This document shows, one piece after another, positions 54,707-63,639 of a stretch of DNA of 64,000 bases. Source of the DNA: Aquisalinus luteolus (GTDB lineage Bacteria; Pseudomonadota; Alphaproteobacteria; Caulobacterales; Parvularculaceae); assembly GCF_009712425.2 (NCBI RefSeq), contig NZ_VCJR02000004.1, positions 62,001-126,000 of the forward strand. Reading direction: 5' to 3'. The notes under the pieces were generated by a model. It was not told the origin of the DNA. It searched no databases and saw nothing but the letters and a program-made list of their open reading frames with translations. Both the position numbers and the translations under genes were made by a program. Position 1 is the stretch's first letter. Each line of letters opens with the position of its first letter.

Positions 54707-56536
54707 ATGTGCGGCATTATCGGTATCATCGGCACACGGGAAGTTTCCGACAGGCTGGTCGAGGGGCTCGCCCGGCTTGAATATCGCGGCTATGACAGTG
54801 CCGGTATTGCGACGCTGAACGATGGTGCCATCGAGCGCCGCCGCGCCGTCGGCAAGCTGCAGGCCCTGCGCGAGACACTGGCGGGTAACGCGCTGCCGGG
54901 TGTCATCGGCATTGGCCATACGCGCTGGGCAACCCATGGTGCGCCGACGGAGGGTAATGCCCACCCGCATGCGACCGAACGGGTGGCGGTGGTGCATAAT
55001 GGTATCATCGAGAATTTCGCCGACTTGAAAGACGAGTTGCAGCAAGAGGGTCACCGTTTTGCGACGCAGACGGACACGGAAGTCATTGCCCATCTGGTTA
55101 CATTTTATCTGGAAGAGGATAATGATCCGGTTACGGCCTTTCACAAGGCACTGCAGCGGCTGGAGGGCGCATTCGCCATTGCCGTGCTGATCCGTGGCGA
55201 GGATGACCTGATGCTCGGTGCGCGCAAGGGCTCGCCGCTTGCCATCGGTCGCGGCGAGGGGGAGATGTATCTCGGCTCCGACGCCTATGCACTGGCGCCG
55301 TTCACCAACCGCGTCACCTATCTGAAGGATGGCGACTGGGCGATCATCACCCGCAATGCCATCGATGTGCGCGACATGTCGGGCAAGCCGGTCGCGCGGG
55401 AGGAGAGGATTTCCGATGCCTCCGCCGCGCTGGTCGACAAGGGCGGCCACCGCCATTTCATGGCCAAGGAAATCTATGAACAGCCGGAAGTCATCGGCCA
55501 TACGCTTTCATCCTTCATCGATCCGATCGCCAGCAAGGTGCGCCTGCCGGGGGACGGGATTGACTTCAAGGGGATCGACCGACTGACGATCTCCGCCTGC
55601 GGCACGGCCTATTTCGCCGGGCTGATCGCCAAATACTGGTTCGAGGAATGGGCCCGCCTGCCCGTGGAAATCGATATCGCGTCCGAGCTGCGCTACCGCC
55701 ACGTTCCGTATCCGGAAAAAGGCGTCGCCCTGTTCATCTCCCAGTCCGGCGAGACGGCAGACACGCTCGCAGCGCTGCGCGATGCGCGTGAGCATGGCCA
55801 GACCATCGCCGCGCTCGTCAACGTGCCGGAGTCCACGATTGCCCGCGAGGCCGATGCCCTGTTCCCGACCCATGCCGGGCCGGAGATCGGCGTTGCCTCG
55901 ACGAAAGCCTTTACCTGCCAGCTTGCCTCGCTCGCAGCCGTTGCCATCGCTGCCGGTGTCCAGCGCGGGCATCTGGACGAGCAACAGGAAAAGCACCTGG
56001 TCGAAAGCCTGCTCGGCATGCCGCGTCATATGTCAGAGGCGCTGGGCGCGGCGAAGGCGATCGAGAGTATTGCCGGAGACCTCGCAAAGGCGCGGGACGT
56101 ACTTTATCTGGGGCGCGGCATTTCCTTCCCCATGGCACTGGAAGGGGCGCTGAAGCTGAAGGAAATCTCCTATATACATGCCGAGGGCTATGCCGCCGGC
56201 GAGCTGAAACACGGGCCCATCGCGCTGATCGATGAGAAGGTGCCGGTCATCGTCGTTGCGCCGGAAGATGCGCTGTTCGACAAGACCATCTCCAATATGC
56301 ACGAGGTTATGGCCCGCGGGGGCAAGTGCATGCTGATATCGTCTGAAAAGGGCATCGCTGCCGCCGGTCGTTCCAGCGACCTGTGGGCCTCGCTTGCCGT
56401 GCCGGAGTGCGATCCGCTGCTGGCGCCGCTGCTCTATGCGATCCCGATCCAGCTTCTCGCCTATCATACAGCCGTTGCGAAGGGCACGGATGTCGACCAG
56501 CCGCGCAATCTCGCCAAATCGGTAACGGTTGAATAA
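54707..56536 (+). CDS. glmS: Glutamine--fructose-6-phosphate aminotransferase (isomerizing)
   Basis: A 609-residue enzyme making glucosamine-6-phosphate. N-terminal glutaminase: MCGIIGIIG with Cys2 nucleophile, RLEYRGYDSAGIA, GHTRWATHG and the HPHATE loop. Two sugar-isomerase (SIS) domains follow (from about residue 285: SACGTAYFAGLIAKYWFEEWA, and about 455: ARDVLYLGRGISFPMALEG), ending with the typical DVDQPRNLAKSVTVE. No glmS ribozyme upstream; the 6-bp gap from glmU leaves no room. Confidence 0.98.
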   Translation: MCGIIGIIGTREVSDRLVEGLARLEYRGYDSAGIATLNDGAIERRRAVGKLQALRETLAGNALPGVIGIGHTRWATHGAPTEGNAHPHATERVAVVHNGIIENFADLKDELQQEGHRFATQTDTEVIAHLVTFYLEEDNDPVTAFHKALQRLEGAFAIAVLIRGEDDLMLGARKGSPLAIGRGEGEMYLGSDAYALAPFTNRVTYLKDGDWAIITRNAIDVRDMSGKPVAREERISDASAALVDKGGHRHFMAKEIYEQPEVIGHTLSSFIDPIASKVRLPGDGIDFKGIDRLTISACGTAYFAGLIAKYWFEEWARLPVEIDIASELRYRHVPYPEKGVALFISQSGETADTLAALRDAREHGQTIAALVNVPESTIAREADALFPTHAGPEIGVASTKAFTCQLASLAAVAIAAGVQRGHLDEQQEKHLVESLLGMPRHMSEALGAAKAIESIAGDLAKARDVLYLGRGISFPMALEGALKLKEISYIHAEGYAAGELKHGPIALIDEKVPVIVVAPEDALFDKTISNMHEVMARGGKCMLISSEKGIAAAGRSSDLWASLAVPECDPLLAPLLYAIPIQLLAYHTAVAKGTDVDQPRNLAKSVTVE

Positions 56537-56592
56537 TCCTCGAACTGCTATATTCCTAGGGTCAGTAGAGGACACAACCCGAGGAGAGAGAC

Positions 56593-56976
56593 ATGGGTTT
56601 CGTTGACGCCGTAAAGACGGTTTATACAAATTACGTGAATTTGCAGGGCCGTTCAGGTCGCGCCGAATTCTGGTGGTATTTCCTGTTCTATCTCGTTGTC
56701 GGTACTATTCTGTATCTGATCAACGATTTCCTGTATTTCATCTTCGTACTCGGCTCTTTCCTGCCGTCACTCGGCGTTACGGTTCGCCGCCTGCACGATA
56801 CCGGCCACACGGGCTGGCTGGTCCTGCTGTTGATCATCCCGCTGGTGAACATCATCGCGTTCTTCGTGTTGCTCTTCATTTCCTATATCAAGCCGAGCGC
56901 AGGCCCGAACCAGTATGGTCCGCCGGCTGAAGGCGGCGGCGCAATGCCGATGGGCGACGACAGCACGACTGTCTGA
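56593..56976 (+). CDS. DUF805 membrane protein
   Basis: A 127-residue inner-membrane protein of the DUF805 family. The NLQGRSGRAEFWWYFLF start and VTVRRLHDTGHTGWLVLL loop (about residues 14-32 and 63-80) are diagnostic, with three membrane helices. Function of the family is unknown. GAGGAGAGAG precedes the start. An imperfect terminator-like hairpin follows at 57006. Confidence 0.92.
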   Translation: MGFVDAVKTVYTNYVNLQGRSGRAEFWWYFLFYLVVGTILYLINDFLYFIFVLGSFLPSLGVTVRRLHDTGHTGWLVLLLIIPLVNIIAFFVLLFISYIKPSAGPNQYGPPAEGGGAMPMGDDSTTV

Positions 56977-57005
56977 GCCTTACGCCGATAATCAGTATTC
57001 TGTGC

Positions 57006-57036
57006 AACCCCGCCCTGCTTCGTCAGCGGCGGGGTT
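57006..57036 (+). terminator. Terminator-like hairpin after the DUF805 gene
   Basis: AACCCCGCC / GGCGGGGTT (57006-57014 and 57028-57036) is a perfect 9-bp stem with a 13-base loop. The T run after it is weak (TTCTG), so it could be a terminator or an attenuating structure. Confidence 0.55.
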
Positions 57037-57122
57037 CTGCATGTACGGACTGTGGTGAGCGCCCTTGCGGTTCGCCCTGGATTTTGCTTTAGCTTGGCAC
57101 AAACAGGTATGAGGAAAATTCT

Positions 57123-57830
57123 ATGTCCGCCGACGCCCAGAAAAGACGCGCAGCCGCTGCGGCGCTGGACCATGTATCGAACGGGATGACCCTCGGCATC
57201 GGCTCCGGCTCTACGGCGAAACATCTCGTCGATTTGCTGGGCGAGAAGGTCAGGGCCGGGCTCACCGTGCGGGGTATCCCGACTTCCGAGGAAACCAGGC
57301 GCCTGGCGACGGAGGCCGGGATCGAGCTGGTCGAGCCGGACGAGATGACCCGCATCGACCTCGTCATCGATGGGGCCGATGAGGTCGATCCGGACCTTAA
57401 CCTGATCAAGGGCGGCGGTGGCGCGCATCTGCGCGAGAAGATCATCGCGGCGGCTGGTGCGCGAATGATCGTGATCGCCGACAAGTCCAAGAAGGTCGCC
57501 CAGCTTGGCAAATTCCCGCTGCCCGTCGAGATCGAGCGGTTCTCATGGCCGCTGACGGTTCAGGCGATCCGCAAGGCGCTTGCTGCGAACGGGTTGAAAT
57601 CCGCCAGCCTGAAACTGCGGCCCGGCTCTCGTGAGGCTGGTGGCGGCGTCTACCTGACCGACAGCAACAACTATATCGTCGATATTCAGTGTACGCGCAT
57701 CGATGATGCGGCAGCCCTCGATGCATCGCTGCGGGCCATCCCGGGCGTGATCGAGACCGGCCTGTTCATCGGCATCGCCAGCCTTGCCATCTTCGGAACC
57801 GACCGGGGTGTCGAGACATTGGGCGAATAG
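57123..57830 (+). CDS. rpiA: Ribose-5-phosphate isomerase A
   Basis: A 235-residue isomerase of the pentose phosphate pathway. Seen: MTLGIGSGSTAKHLVDLLGEK (about residues 21-41), the catalytic acidic segment LVIDGADEVDPDLNLIKGGGGAHLREK (about 80-106) with Asp, Glu and Lys, and VQAIRKAL. ATG at 57123 has GAGGA upstream. The following gene starts 33 bp later and may be co-transcribed. Confidence 0.95.
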   Translation: MSADAQKRRAAAAALDHVSNGMTLGIGSGSTAKHLVDLLGEKVRAGLTVRGIPTSEETRRLATEAGIELVEPDEMTRIDLVIDGADEVDPDLNLIKGGGGAHLREKIIAAAGARMIVIADKSKKVAQLGKFPLPVEIERFSWPLTVQAIRKALAANGLKSASLKLRPGSREAGGGVYLTDSNNYIVDIQCTRIDDAAALDASLRAIPGVIETGLFIGIASLAIFGTDRGVETLGE

Positions 57831-57862
57831 CCCCGCGAGCAGGCCCGAAAGACATTTTGCGC

Positions 57863-58405
57863 ATGACCGACAACACGACTTCCACCCAGACTTCAGGCGA
57901 CAGCCCCTATGATGAGCTGAAACGCGCCGTCAGCGATTACGGCAAGGCGGCGATGGATAACCTGCTCCACTGCAAGGCTTTCGGTCGCGCCGTGATGGAC
58001 GGCTATGCCGGGTGGCTGGGGTGCGAGCCGGAGCGTGTTGTCGGCGTGCCGGCGAAAGGCCAGTTCGATCCGCATCACGATTATGGCGATGCGGCCTTCA
58101 GCTTCTATCAGAGCCCGGTGATCCGGCTGGAACCGGTGGCCTTCGGCGTCTGCGTGACGATCGACAATGTCGAAGATTCCGGCTCGCTCTGGCTACGCAC
58201 GGCGGTGCGGGTCGATATGGCCGGGCAGGGGCTGGACGTCTTTGTCGGCACCCAGCCGATGGTGAACGTGCCGGTGGAGTTCACCGGCCAACTCGACCCG
58301 GTCTTCAGGGCCATCCATGCAGAGATGCTGGCGGTGTTCTCGCAGGAATTGCAGGAATTTCGCGATGACCGTTTCAAGGGCGGCATTGGCTTTATCGCCG
58401 ACTGA
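57863..58405 (+). CDS. Protein of unknown function
   Basis: A 180-residue soluble protein with helical N- and C-terminal parts (YDELKRAVSDYGKAAMDNLL and FRAIHAEMLAVFSQELQEF) and a beta-rich middle with His-rich FDPHHDYGDAAFSFYQSPV. No known family assigned. The ORF could start at TTG 57857, but ATG 57863 is more likely. Sits between rpiA and glutathione reductase. Confidence 0.68.
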   Translation: MTDNTTSTQTSGDSPYDELKRAVSDYGKAAMDNLLHCKAFGRAVMDGYAGWLGCEPERVVGVPAKGQFDPHHDYGDAAFSFYQSPVIRLEPVAFGVCVTIDNVEDSGSLWLRTAVRVDMAGQGLDVFVGTQPMVNVPVEFTGQLDPVFRAIHAEMLAVFSQELQEFRDDRFKGGIGFIAD

Positions 58406-58489
58406 TCTCAGCCGGTTCCAGTCACATTCCTGTGGAGCGCCTGATCGGAGAGCTTGTTTTCCGGCGGCAAAGCCCCCACAACCAGCACC

Positions 58490-59854
58490 ATGAAATACGA
58501 CTATGATCTGTTTGTGATAGGCGCGGGGTCCGGCGGTGTGCGGGCCTCTCGCCTGGTGTCCCAGACCGGGGCGAAGGTCGGCCTTGCCGAGGAAAGCCGC
58601 GTCGGCGGCACCTGCGTCATCCGTGGCTGCGTGCCCAAGAAGATGTTCGTCTATGCCAGCGAATTCGGCCGTGCCTTTGACGATGCGCAGGGCTATGGCT
58701 GGGTGCAGCATGGCGAGCGCGACTTCAACTGGCAGCTGCTGGTCGACAACAAGGACCGGGAGATCGACCGGCTGAACGGGATCTACCTGACCAATCTTGA
58801 AAAGGCAGGGGTGGAAGTGCTGCACACCCGCGCCGTCCTGAAAGACGCCCATACGGTGCATCTTGTTGGTGAAGATCGCGATGTGACAGCGGACAAGATC
58901 CTGATCGCCGTCGGCGGCACGCCTGTGCGCGACACGTCGATCGAGGGCAATGAACTGGGCATTACATCGGCTGAGGCTTTCCACCTGCCGGAGCTGCCCA
59001 AGCGTATGGTTATCGCCGGGGGCGGGTATATCGCCATAGAGTTTGCGTTCATCTTTGCCGGGCTCGGCGTGGAGACCACACTGGTCTATCGCGGGCCGAG
59101 GCTGCTGAAATATTTCGATGAGGACCTGTCGAAGCAGCTGCATGTCGAAATGGAGCACAAGGGTATACGGCTGATCACCGAGACAATCTTTACGAAGATC
59201 GAAGAGAGGGAAGGCGAGAAGATCGTGCATCTTGCCAATGGCGATACGTTGCACACGGATGTCGTCTTCTGGGCCATTGGGCGCTCGCCCAAGGTCGACG
59301 GGCTGGGCCTGAAAGAGGCGGGCGTTCAGACACGCCCGAGCGGCGCGGTCATCACCGATGACGAGCACCGGACCAGCCAGGAGAATATCTTTGCGCTGGG
59401 CGATGTGACCGACAAGGTGAACCTGACGCCGGTCGCGATCCGCGAGGGTGTCGCCTTTGCCGAGACGCAGTTCAAGAACAATCCGACGAAGATGGATTAT
59501 GACTGCATTCCGAAGGCTGTCTTTTCCCAGCCGCCCATCGGCACGGTCGGCATGACGGAGGCCGAGGCGCGCAAGGAATTTGGCGAGGTCGATATCTACA
59601 AATCCGATTTCCGGCCGATGAAGCATGTCCTTGCCAACAATCCGGAGCGCATGCTGATCAAGCTGGTTGTTCATCCGGAAACAGACCGTGTTCTGGGCTG
59701 TCACATCATTGGTGATGATGCGGCCGAGATAATCCAGGCTGTTGCGATTGCGGTAAAGGCCGGGCTTACCAAGGCCCAGTTCGATAACACTGTGGCCCTG
59801 CACCCGACCGCGGCAGAGGAGCTGGTGCTCATGCGGGAAAAAGCCGTCAACTAG
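58490..59854 (+). CDS. gor: Glutathione-disulfide reductase
   Basis: A 454-residue FAD/NADPH flavoenzyme that reduces glutathione disulfide. Seen: FAD motif LFVIGAGSGGVRASRL (about residues 7-22), the redox-active pair Cys42/Cys47 in GGTCVIRGCVPKK, NADPH fold MVIAGGGYIAIEFAFIFAGLG with downstream Arg residues (YRGPR), IFALGDVTDKVNL, and the catalytic C-terminal HPTAAEELV. It pairs with the GFA and MAPEG genes as part of a glutathione-using cell. A terminator-like hairpin follows at 59894. Confidence 0.95.
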   Translation: MKYDYDLFVIGAGSGGVRASRLVSQTGAKVGLAEESRVGGTCVIRGCVPKKMFVYASEFGRAFDDAQGYGWVQHGERDFNWQLLVDNKDREIDRLNGIYLTNLEKAGVEVLHTRAVLKDAHTVHLVGEDRDVTADKILIAVGGTPVRDTSIEGNELGITSAEAFHLPELPKRMVIAGGGYIAIEFAFIFAGLGVETTLVYRGPRLLKYFDEDLSKQLHVEMEHKGIRLITETIFTKIEEREGEKIVHLANGDTLHTDVVFWAIGRSPKVDGLGLKEAGVQTRPSGAVITDDEHRTSQENIFALGDVTDKVNLTPVAIREGVAFAETQFKNNPTKMDYDCIPKAVFSQPPIGTVGMTEAEARKEFGEVDIYKSDFRPMKHVLANNPERMLIKLVVHPETDRVLGCHIIGDDAAEIIQAVAIAVKAGLTKAQFDNTVALHPTAAEELVLMREKAVN

Positions 59855-59893
59855 GCTTGTAAAGCTTGCGTCATCCGTGGAACGTTTTGTGAG

Positions 59894-59928
59894 ATGCCCG
59901 GTGCGGAACCATCCGTGCCGGGCATTTG
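59894..59928 (+). terminator. Probable terminator after gor
   Basis: ATGCCCGG / CCGGGCAT (59894-59901 and 59918-59925) with inner CGG/CCG pairing, followed by a short T-rich stretch (TTTGTTATTTC). It lies 40 bp beyond the gor stop. Confidence 0.7.
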
Positions 59929-59972
59929 TTATTTCATCACTCCAAAGATTTACAGAGAAATTTTCAGGACTG

Positions 59973-61589
59973 ATGAAACATATGACGCATAGACGTAAAC
60001 TGACGATCGCCCTTCTTTCCGCGACGTGCCTGCTGATCCCGGCCTGTTCGGAAGAAACGAGCAGCGCCGGTGTGCAGCCAGTCGGCGAACAGGCGCAAGA
60101 GGATGAAAAAGCACGTCTGACTGCTGCCCTGCAGGACCAGCCTGAATGGATGCAGGTTGCCTATAGCGATACGGACTATCGCATGATCTGGACGGGTATG
60201 TTTGACCGTCCGACCCGCAACTACGACCAATTGACCACCTATCTGCGCGAGGCCGAGGAAAATGGCGTGATGGTCACCAGCCGTCGCGTGCAGCAACTGG
60301 AGGATGCCCGCAATGCGACGCCGGTGGAACGGGAGATCATCGCTGCCCGCGTCTTCGCCGAAACGGTTGAAGAGCTACGAAATGGGGTGACGACACCGCT
60401 GTTCGAAATCCCCGATGTGGAGGAGCTGACCGACCGCCAGGAGAGCTATGATGCGATCCTGCAGCAGGCCTATACACGCGAGAACCCCGCCGAGCTGATC
60501 AACATGGCGCTGGAAGACAATTTCATCGTCGCCAACCTGCTCGACGCCCTTGAGGAATATCGTGGCTACAAGGAGCAGGGAGGCTGGGCGCAAATCAGCT
60601 TCGATGAGCGCAAGATCGAGGTCGGTGCGACGGACGAATCCATCCCGCTGGTGCGCGCGCGTCTCGAGGCAGAAGGTTTCGAGACGGGAGCAACGCCGGA
60701 AGATCCCAACCTGTTCGATGAAAACCTTGAGCAGGCGTTGATGGACTTCCAGCGCACGCGCAGCATGATGGAAGACGGCATCATTGGGCCGAGCACGATC
60801 GACGCGCTGAACGAGAGCGTCGATGACCTGATTGCCAAGCTGGAGATCAATATCGAGCGGGCGCGCTGGTTGCCGGAAAGCCTTGGCGAGAAAGCCGCCT
60901 TCGTCAATATCGCCGACTACAAGGTGCGTATGCTGAAAGGCGATCGTATCGTCGACGAGATGGATGTGATCGTTGGGGAGGTGAACAACCAGACGCCTGT
61001 CTTTGCCGACAAGATGGAGACGGTCGTCATCAACCCATACTGGAATGTGCCGAGCAGCATCACCATTGGCGAGATTGCGCCAAAGCAGCTGAGCAATGCG
61101 AATTACATCGCCAGCCAGAACATGGAAGTGCTGATTGGTGGTGACATCGTCTCACCATCGAGCGTTGACTGGTCGGCTGCCGCCAATGGCGACTTGAATT
61201 TCCGCGTTCGCCAGCGCCCGGGCGATAATAACGCCCTTGGTCAGATCAAGTTTCTGTTTCCCAATCAGTATGCTGTCTATCTGCACGACAGTCCGGCGGA
61301 ACAGCTTTTCTCGCAGGATCTGCGTACCTTCTCTCATGGTTGCATCCGTCTGCAGGACCCGATGCGTTTTGCGGCGTTCGTCACGGAAAGTGCCAGCGGC
61401 TGGGACCGTGCCAAGGTCGAGCAGGCAGTTGCGTCCAAGGAACGGGTCGAATTTCAACTCGACGAGCAGTTCCCAGTCTATATCACCTATTTCACGGCAT
61501 GGGCCGGTCCTGAAGGCAATGTCAGCTTCGCCCGCGATGTCTATGAACGTGATGGGCGGATCGCCAGCGCGCTACAGACCCGCATCTAG
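59973..61589 (+). CDS. L,D-transpeptidase (YcbB/LdtD-like) lipoprotein
   Basis: A 538-residue lipoprotein. The lipobox LLIPAC gives the lipidated Cys at about residue 24. A helical region (about 40-230) with an internal DYRMIWTGMFDRPTRNY segment, a peptidoglycan-binding domain (about 205-295, PLVRARLEAEGFET and LEQALMDFQRTRSMMEDGIIG), then the YkuD L,D-transpeptidase core starting RARWLPESLGEKAAFVNIADYKVRML with the catalytic HDSPAEQLF...SHGCIRL Cys (about 454). The scaffold matches the YcbB group that forms 3-3 cross-links or attaches proteins. It converges with the M15-like gene (12 bp gap); both are envelope remodellers. Confidence 0.9.
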   Translation: MKHMTHRRKLTIALLSATCLLIPACSEETSSAGVQPVGEQAQEDEKARLTAALQDQPEWMQVAYSDTDYRMIWTGMFDRPTRNYDQLTTYLREAEENGVMVTSRRVQQLEDARNATPVEREIIAARVFAETVEELRNGVTTPLFEIPDVEELTDRQESYDAILQQAYTRENPAELINMALEDNFIVANLLDALEEYRGYKEQGGWAQISFDERKIEVGATDESIPLVRARLEAEGFETGATPEDPNLFDENLEQALMDFQRTRSMMEDGIIGPSTIDALNESVDDLIAKLEINIERARWLPESLGEKAAFVNIADYKVRMLKGDRIVDEMDVIVGEVNNQTPVFADKMETVVINPYWNVPSSITIGEIAPKQLSNANYIASQNMEVLIGGDIVSPSSVDWSAAANGDLNFRVRQRPGDNNALGQIKFLFPNQYAVYLHDSPAEQLFSQDLRTFSHGCIRLQDPMRFAAFVTESASGWDRAKVEQAVASKERVEFQLDEQFPVYITYFTAWAGPEGNVSFARDVYERDGRIASALQTRI

Positions 61590-61600
61590 GCAGGGTCCGG

Positions 61601-62731
61601 CTACCGGCCCCAACGGGCCGGTGCGCCGCGCGTGTCGACATGGACAAATGGTCCGTGGGCGGCGTTTGCGCCATATTCGCCGATGCCACCTTGGCGCAAG
61701 CCGATATCAAGCGCCGTATTGTCCAGTTCCTCGGCCATGTCATAGAGCCAGGCAGCATCGGCGCGGGTGATCTCGCCGTCATCATTGAGGTCATCGATGA
61801 CGCCGTCATTGCCGATTTCGTCGATATAGATGTCCGAGGCATCTCCATAGACATGACGGCTGTAAGGCACGTTGCCGATAGACTTATTGTAATAAGGCGT
61901 GCGGTAACCACTCATGATGAAGATGGTGTCGGCTTCGACGCCCCGGCGCGCATTCACGTTCTCCAGCAGTTGCTCCAGCTTAAGGATCAGGGCCGGCTGC
62001 ACCAGCAAATATTTCACGTCCGACGAGGTAGCCTGCTTGCACAAGAACTGGTCGATGGTGAAATGCGGCGAGATGGGTAGCCCTTCCATATCCTCCGTGT
62101 ACTCAACCAGGCCGGCAGGCTTGTTATAAACCGGGTTTCCGGCGAGGGGGACATCTTCATACTCGCCAATGCGATAGCCGTTCAGAACGCCATCCTCTTT
62201 TTCATCCAGCGGGCGAAGTACGAACAGGGTGATTTCCATCTGCTCGCCCGTGTTTGGATCTTTGATGGTAAGTCGGTAGTGACCCGGTTCATCTGGTGCT
62301 TTCCATGCGATGGCGGCCTCCCCGGTGAGGGATTCGCCTGCATCCGGCAGTTCGAAGGTGAAGGGCTGTTCCGTATCCGGCGGGACCTCTATATCGAACT
62401 CGACAAGTTCGCCTGGCAGGGCGAGGGCGAAGAAGCGCTGATAGTTCACCGGCTGGTCTTGCACCTGCACGGTAAAGGAGAGGCGCACCGGCTGGTCTGC
62501 CAAGGCCTCGAAAACATCCTTTTCCTGACGGGCAAGCTCTGTATCTTCGGGGCTGGTGACAGGCGGGGGCAGGTCTTCGGCCAGTTGTGAGGCGGCCTCA
62601 TCCCGTACTTGTGCATCTGCCCTTGCCGTCCCGGTCGCGTTATCGCATGCGGCGGTGCCGATTAGCAGGCAGAGCGCGCTCGCGGACAGGGCCAAGCCGT
62701 GGTGGCTAAAGGGTTTGCAGACATGTGTCAT
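61601..62731 (-). CDS. M15-type/DUF882-like peptidase lipoprotein with EF-hand-like loop
   Basis: A 376-residue lipoprotein (lipobox LIGTAAC, Cys about residue 29). A beta-sandwich-like part (about 80-175, VNYQRFFALALPGELVEFDIEVPPDT) is followed by an M15-family core: FIMSGYRTPYYNKSIG (about 270-285), the zinc motif YSRHVYGDASDIYID with His and Asp (about 288-302), and a C-terminal HGPFVHVDTRG with His. Between the two zinc motifs lies DLNDDGEITRADAAWL (about 310-325), which fits the EF-hand pattern DxNxDGxIxxxD. Family predicts D-alanyl-D-alanine or endopeptidase-type hydrolysis of peptidoglycan. Confidence 0.82.
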   Translation of the reverse strand: MTHVCKPFSHHGLALSASALCLLIGTAACDNATGTARADAQVRDEAASQLAEDLPPPVTSPEDTELARQEKDVFEALADQPVRLSFTVQVQDQPVNYQRFFALALPGELVEFDIEVPPDTEQPFTFELPDAGESLTGEAAIAWKAPDEPGHYRLTIKDPNTGEQMEITLFVLRPLDEKEDGVLNGYRIGEYEDVPLAGNPVYNKPAGLVEYTEDMEGLPISPHFTIDQFLCKQATSSDVKYLLVQPALILKLEQLLENVNARRGVEADTIFIMSGYRTPYYNKSIGNVPYSRHVYGDASDIYIDEIGNDGVIDDLNDDGEITRADAAWLYDMAEELDNTALDIGLRQGGIGEYGANAAHGPFVHVDTRGAPARWGR

Positions 62732-62796
62732 CCATATGACCTATGCCGGACAGGCAGCAGTTCAAGCGCCGGACGAGTGCTATCGCGCAAGCTGCG

Positions 62797-63639
62797 TTAG
62801 CTTTCGCGCCGGGCGAGGAAAGCGAGCCGCTCGAAGAGGTGCACGTCCTGCTCGTTTTTCAGGAGCGCACCATGCAGCGGCGGAATTGCCTTGCGCGGAT
62901 CGCGTTCGCGCAGCACGCTTTCATCGACATCATCGGACATCAGCAGCTTCAGCCAGTCGAGCAGTTCCGACGTGGACGGTTTCTTCTTCAGTCCAGGCGT
63001 CTCGCGCAGGGCGTAGAAGACTTTCAGCGCTTCCGCGACGAGGGATTTCTTGATGCCCGGGAAATGGACCTCGACGATCTCGTTCATCGTGTCGGTATCA
63101 GGGAACTTGATATAGTGGAAGAAACAGCGTCGCAGGAAGGCGTCCGGCAGTTCCTTCTCATTGTTCGATGTGATGACGATGATCGGGCGCTGGCGTGCAC
63201 GGACGGTTTCGCCGGTCTCGTAGACGAAGAACTCCATGCGGTCGAGTTCCTGCAACAAATCGTTGGGAAACTCGATGTCTGCCTTGTCGATCTCGTCGAT
63301 CAGCAGGATCGGGCGTTTCTCCGACGTGAACGCCTCCCACAGCTTGCCGCGCTTGATGTAGTTGGCTACGTCCGTTGCACGCTCGTCGCCAAGCTGCGAA
63401 TCGCGCAGGCGTGCGACGGCGTCATATTCATAGAGGCCCTGACGCGCTTTCGTCGTCGACTTGATATGCCATTCGATCAGCGGCGCATCCATCGCGTCGG
63501 CCATCTCCTGTGCCAGCACGGTCTTGCCCGTGCCTGGCTCGCCCTTGATCAGTAGAGGCCGCTCCAGGGTGACAGCGGCATTGACCGCGACCTTCAGGTC
63601 ATCCGTTGCGATATAGTCTTTCGTGCCTTCGAATTTCAT
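62797..63639 (-). CDS. MoxR-family AAA+ ATPase
   Basis: A 280-residue AAA+ ATPase of the MoxR type. Walker A LLIKGEPGTGKTVLAQEM (about residues 29-46), Walker B PILLIDEIDKADIEF (about 109-123), sensor-1 IVITSNNEKELPDAFLRRC with the Arg finger, and a lid with PSTSELLDWLKLL. MoxR ATPases usually work with vWA-domain proteins as assembly chaperones; the vWA partner CoxE-like gene should lie just downstream on the minus strand, but here 62732-62796 contains no such gene, and the neighbour is the M15-like lipoprotein. Confidence 0.9.
   Translation of the reverse strand: MKFEGTKDYIATDDLKVAVNAAVTLERPLLIKGEPGTGKTVLAQEMADAMDAPLIEWHIKSTTKARQGLYEYDAVARLRDSQLGDERATDVANYIKRGKLWEAFTSEKRPILLIDEIDKADIEFPNDLLQELDRMEFFVYETGETVRARQRPIIVITSNNEKELPDAFLRRCFFHYIKFPDTDTMNEIVEVHFPGIKKSLVAEALKVFYALRETPGLKKKPSTSELLDWLKLLMSDDVDESVLRERDPRKAIPPLHGALLKNEQDVHLFERLAFLARRES

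Noticed and set aside
53855-55501. 548-codon minus-strand frame across glmU and glmS
   Set aside because: Spans two real genes and reads as Arg/Asp/His-rich shadow sequence.
58193-59803. 536-codon minus-strand frame opposite gor
   Set aside because: Shadow of the glutathione reductase frame.
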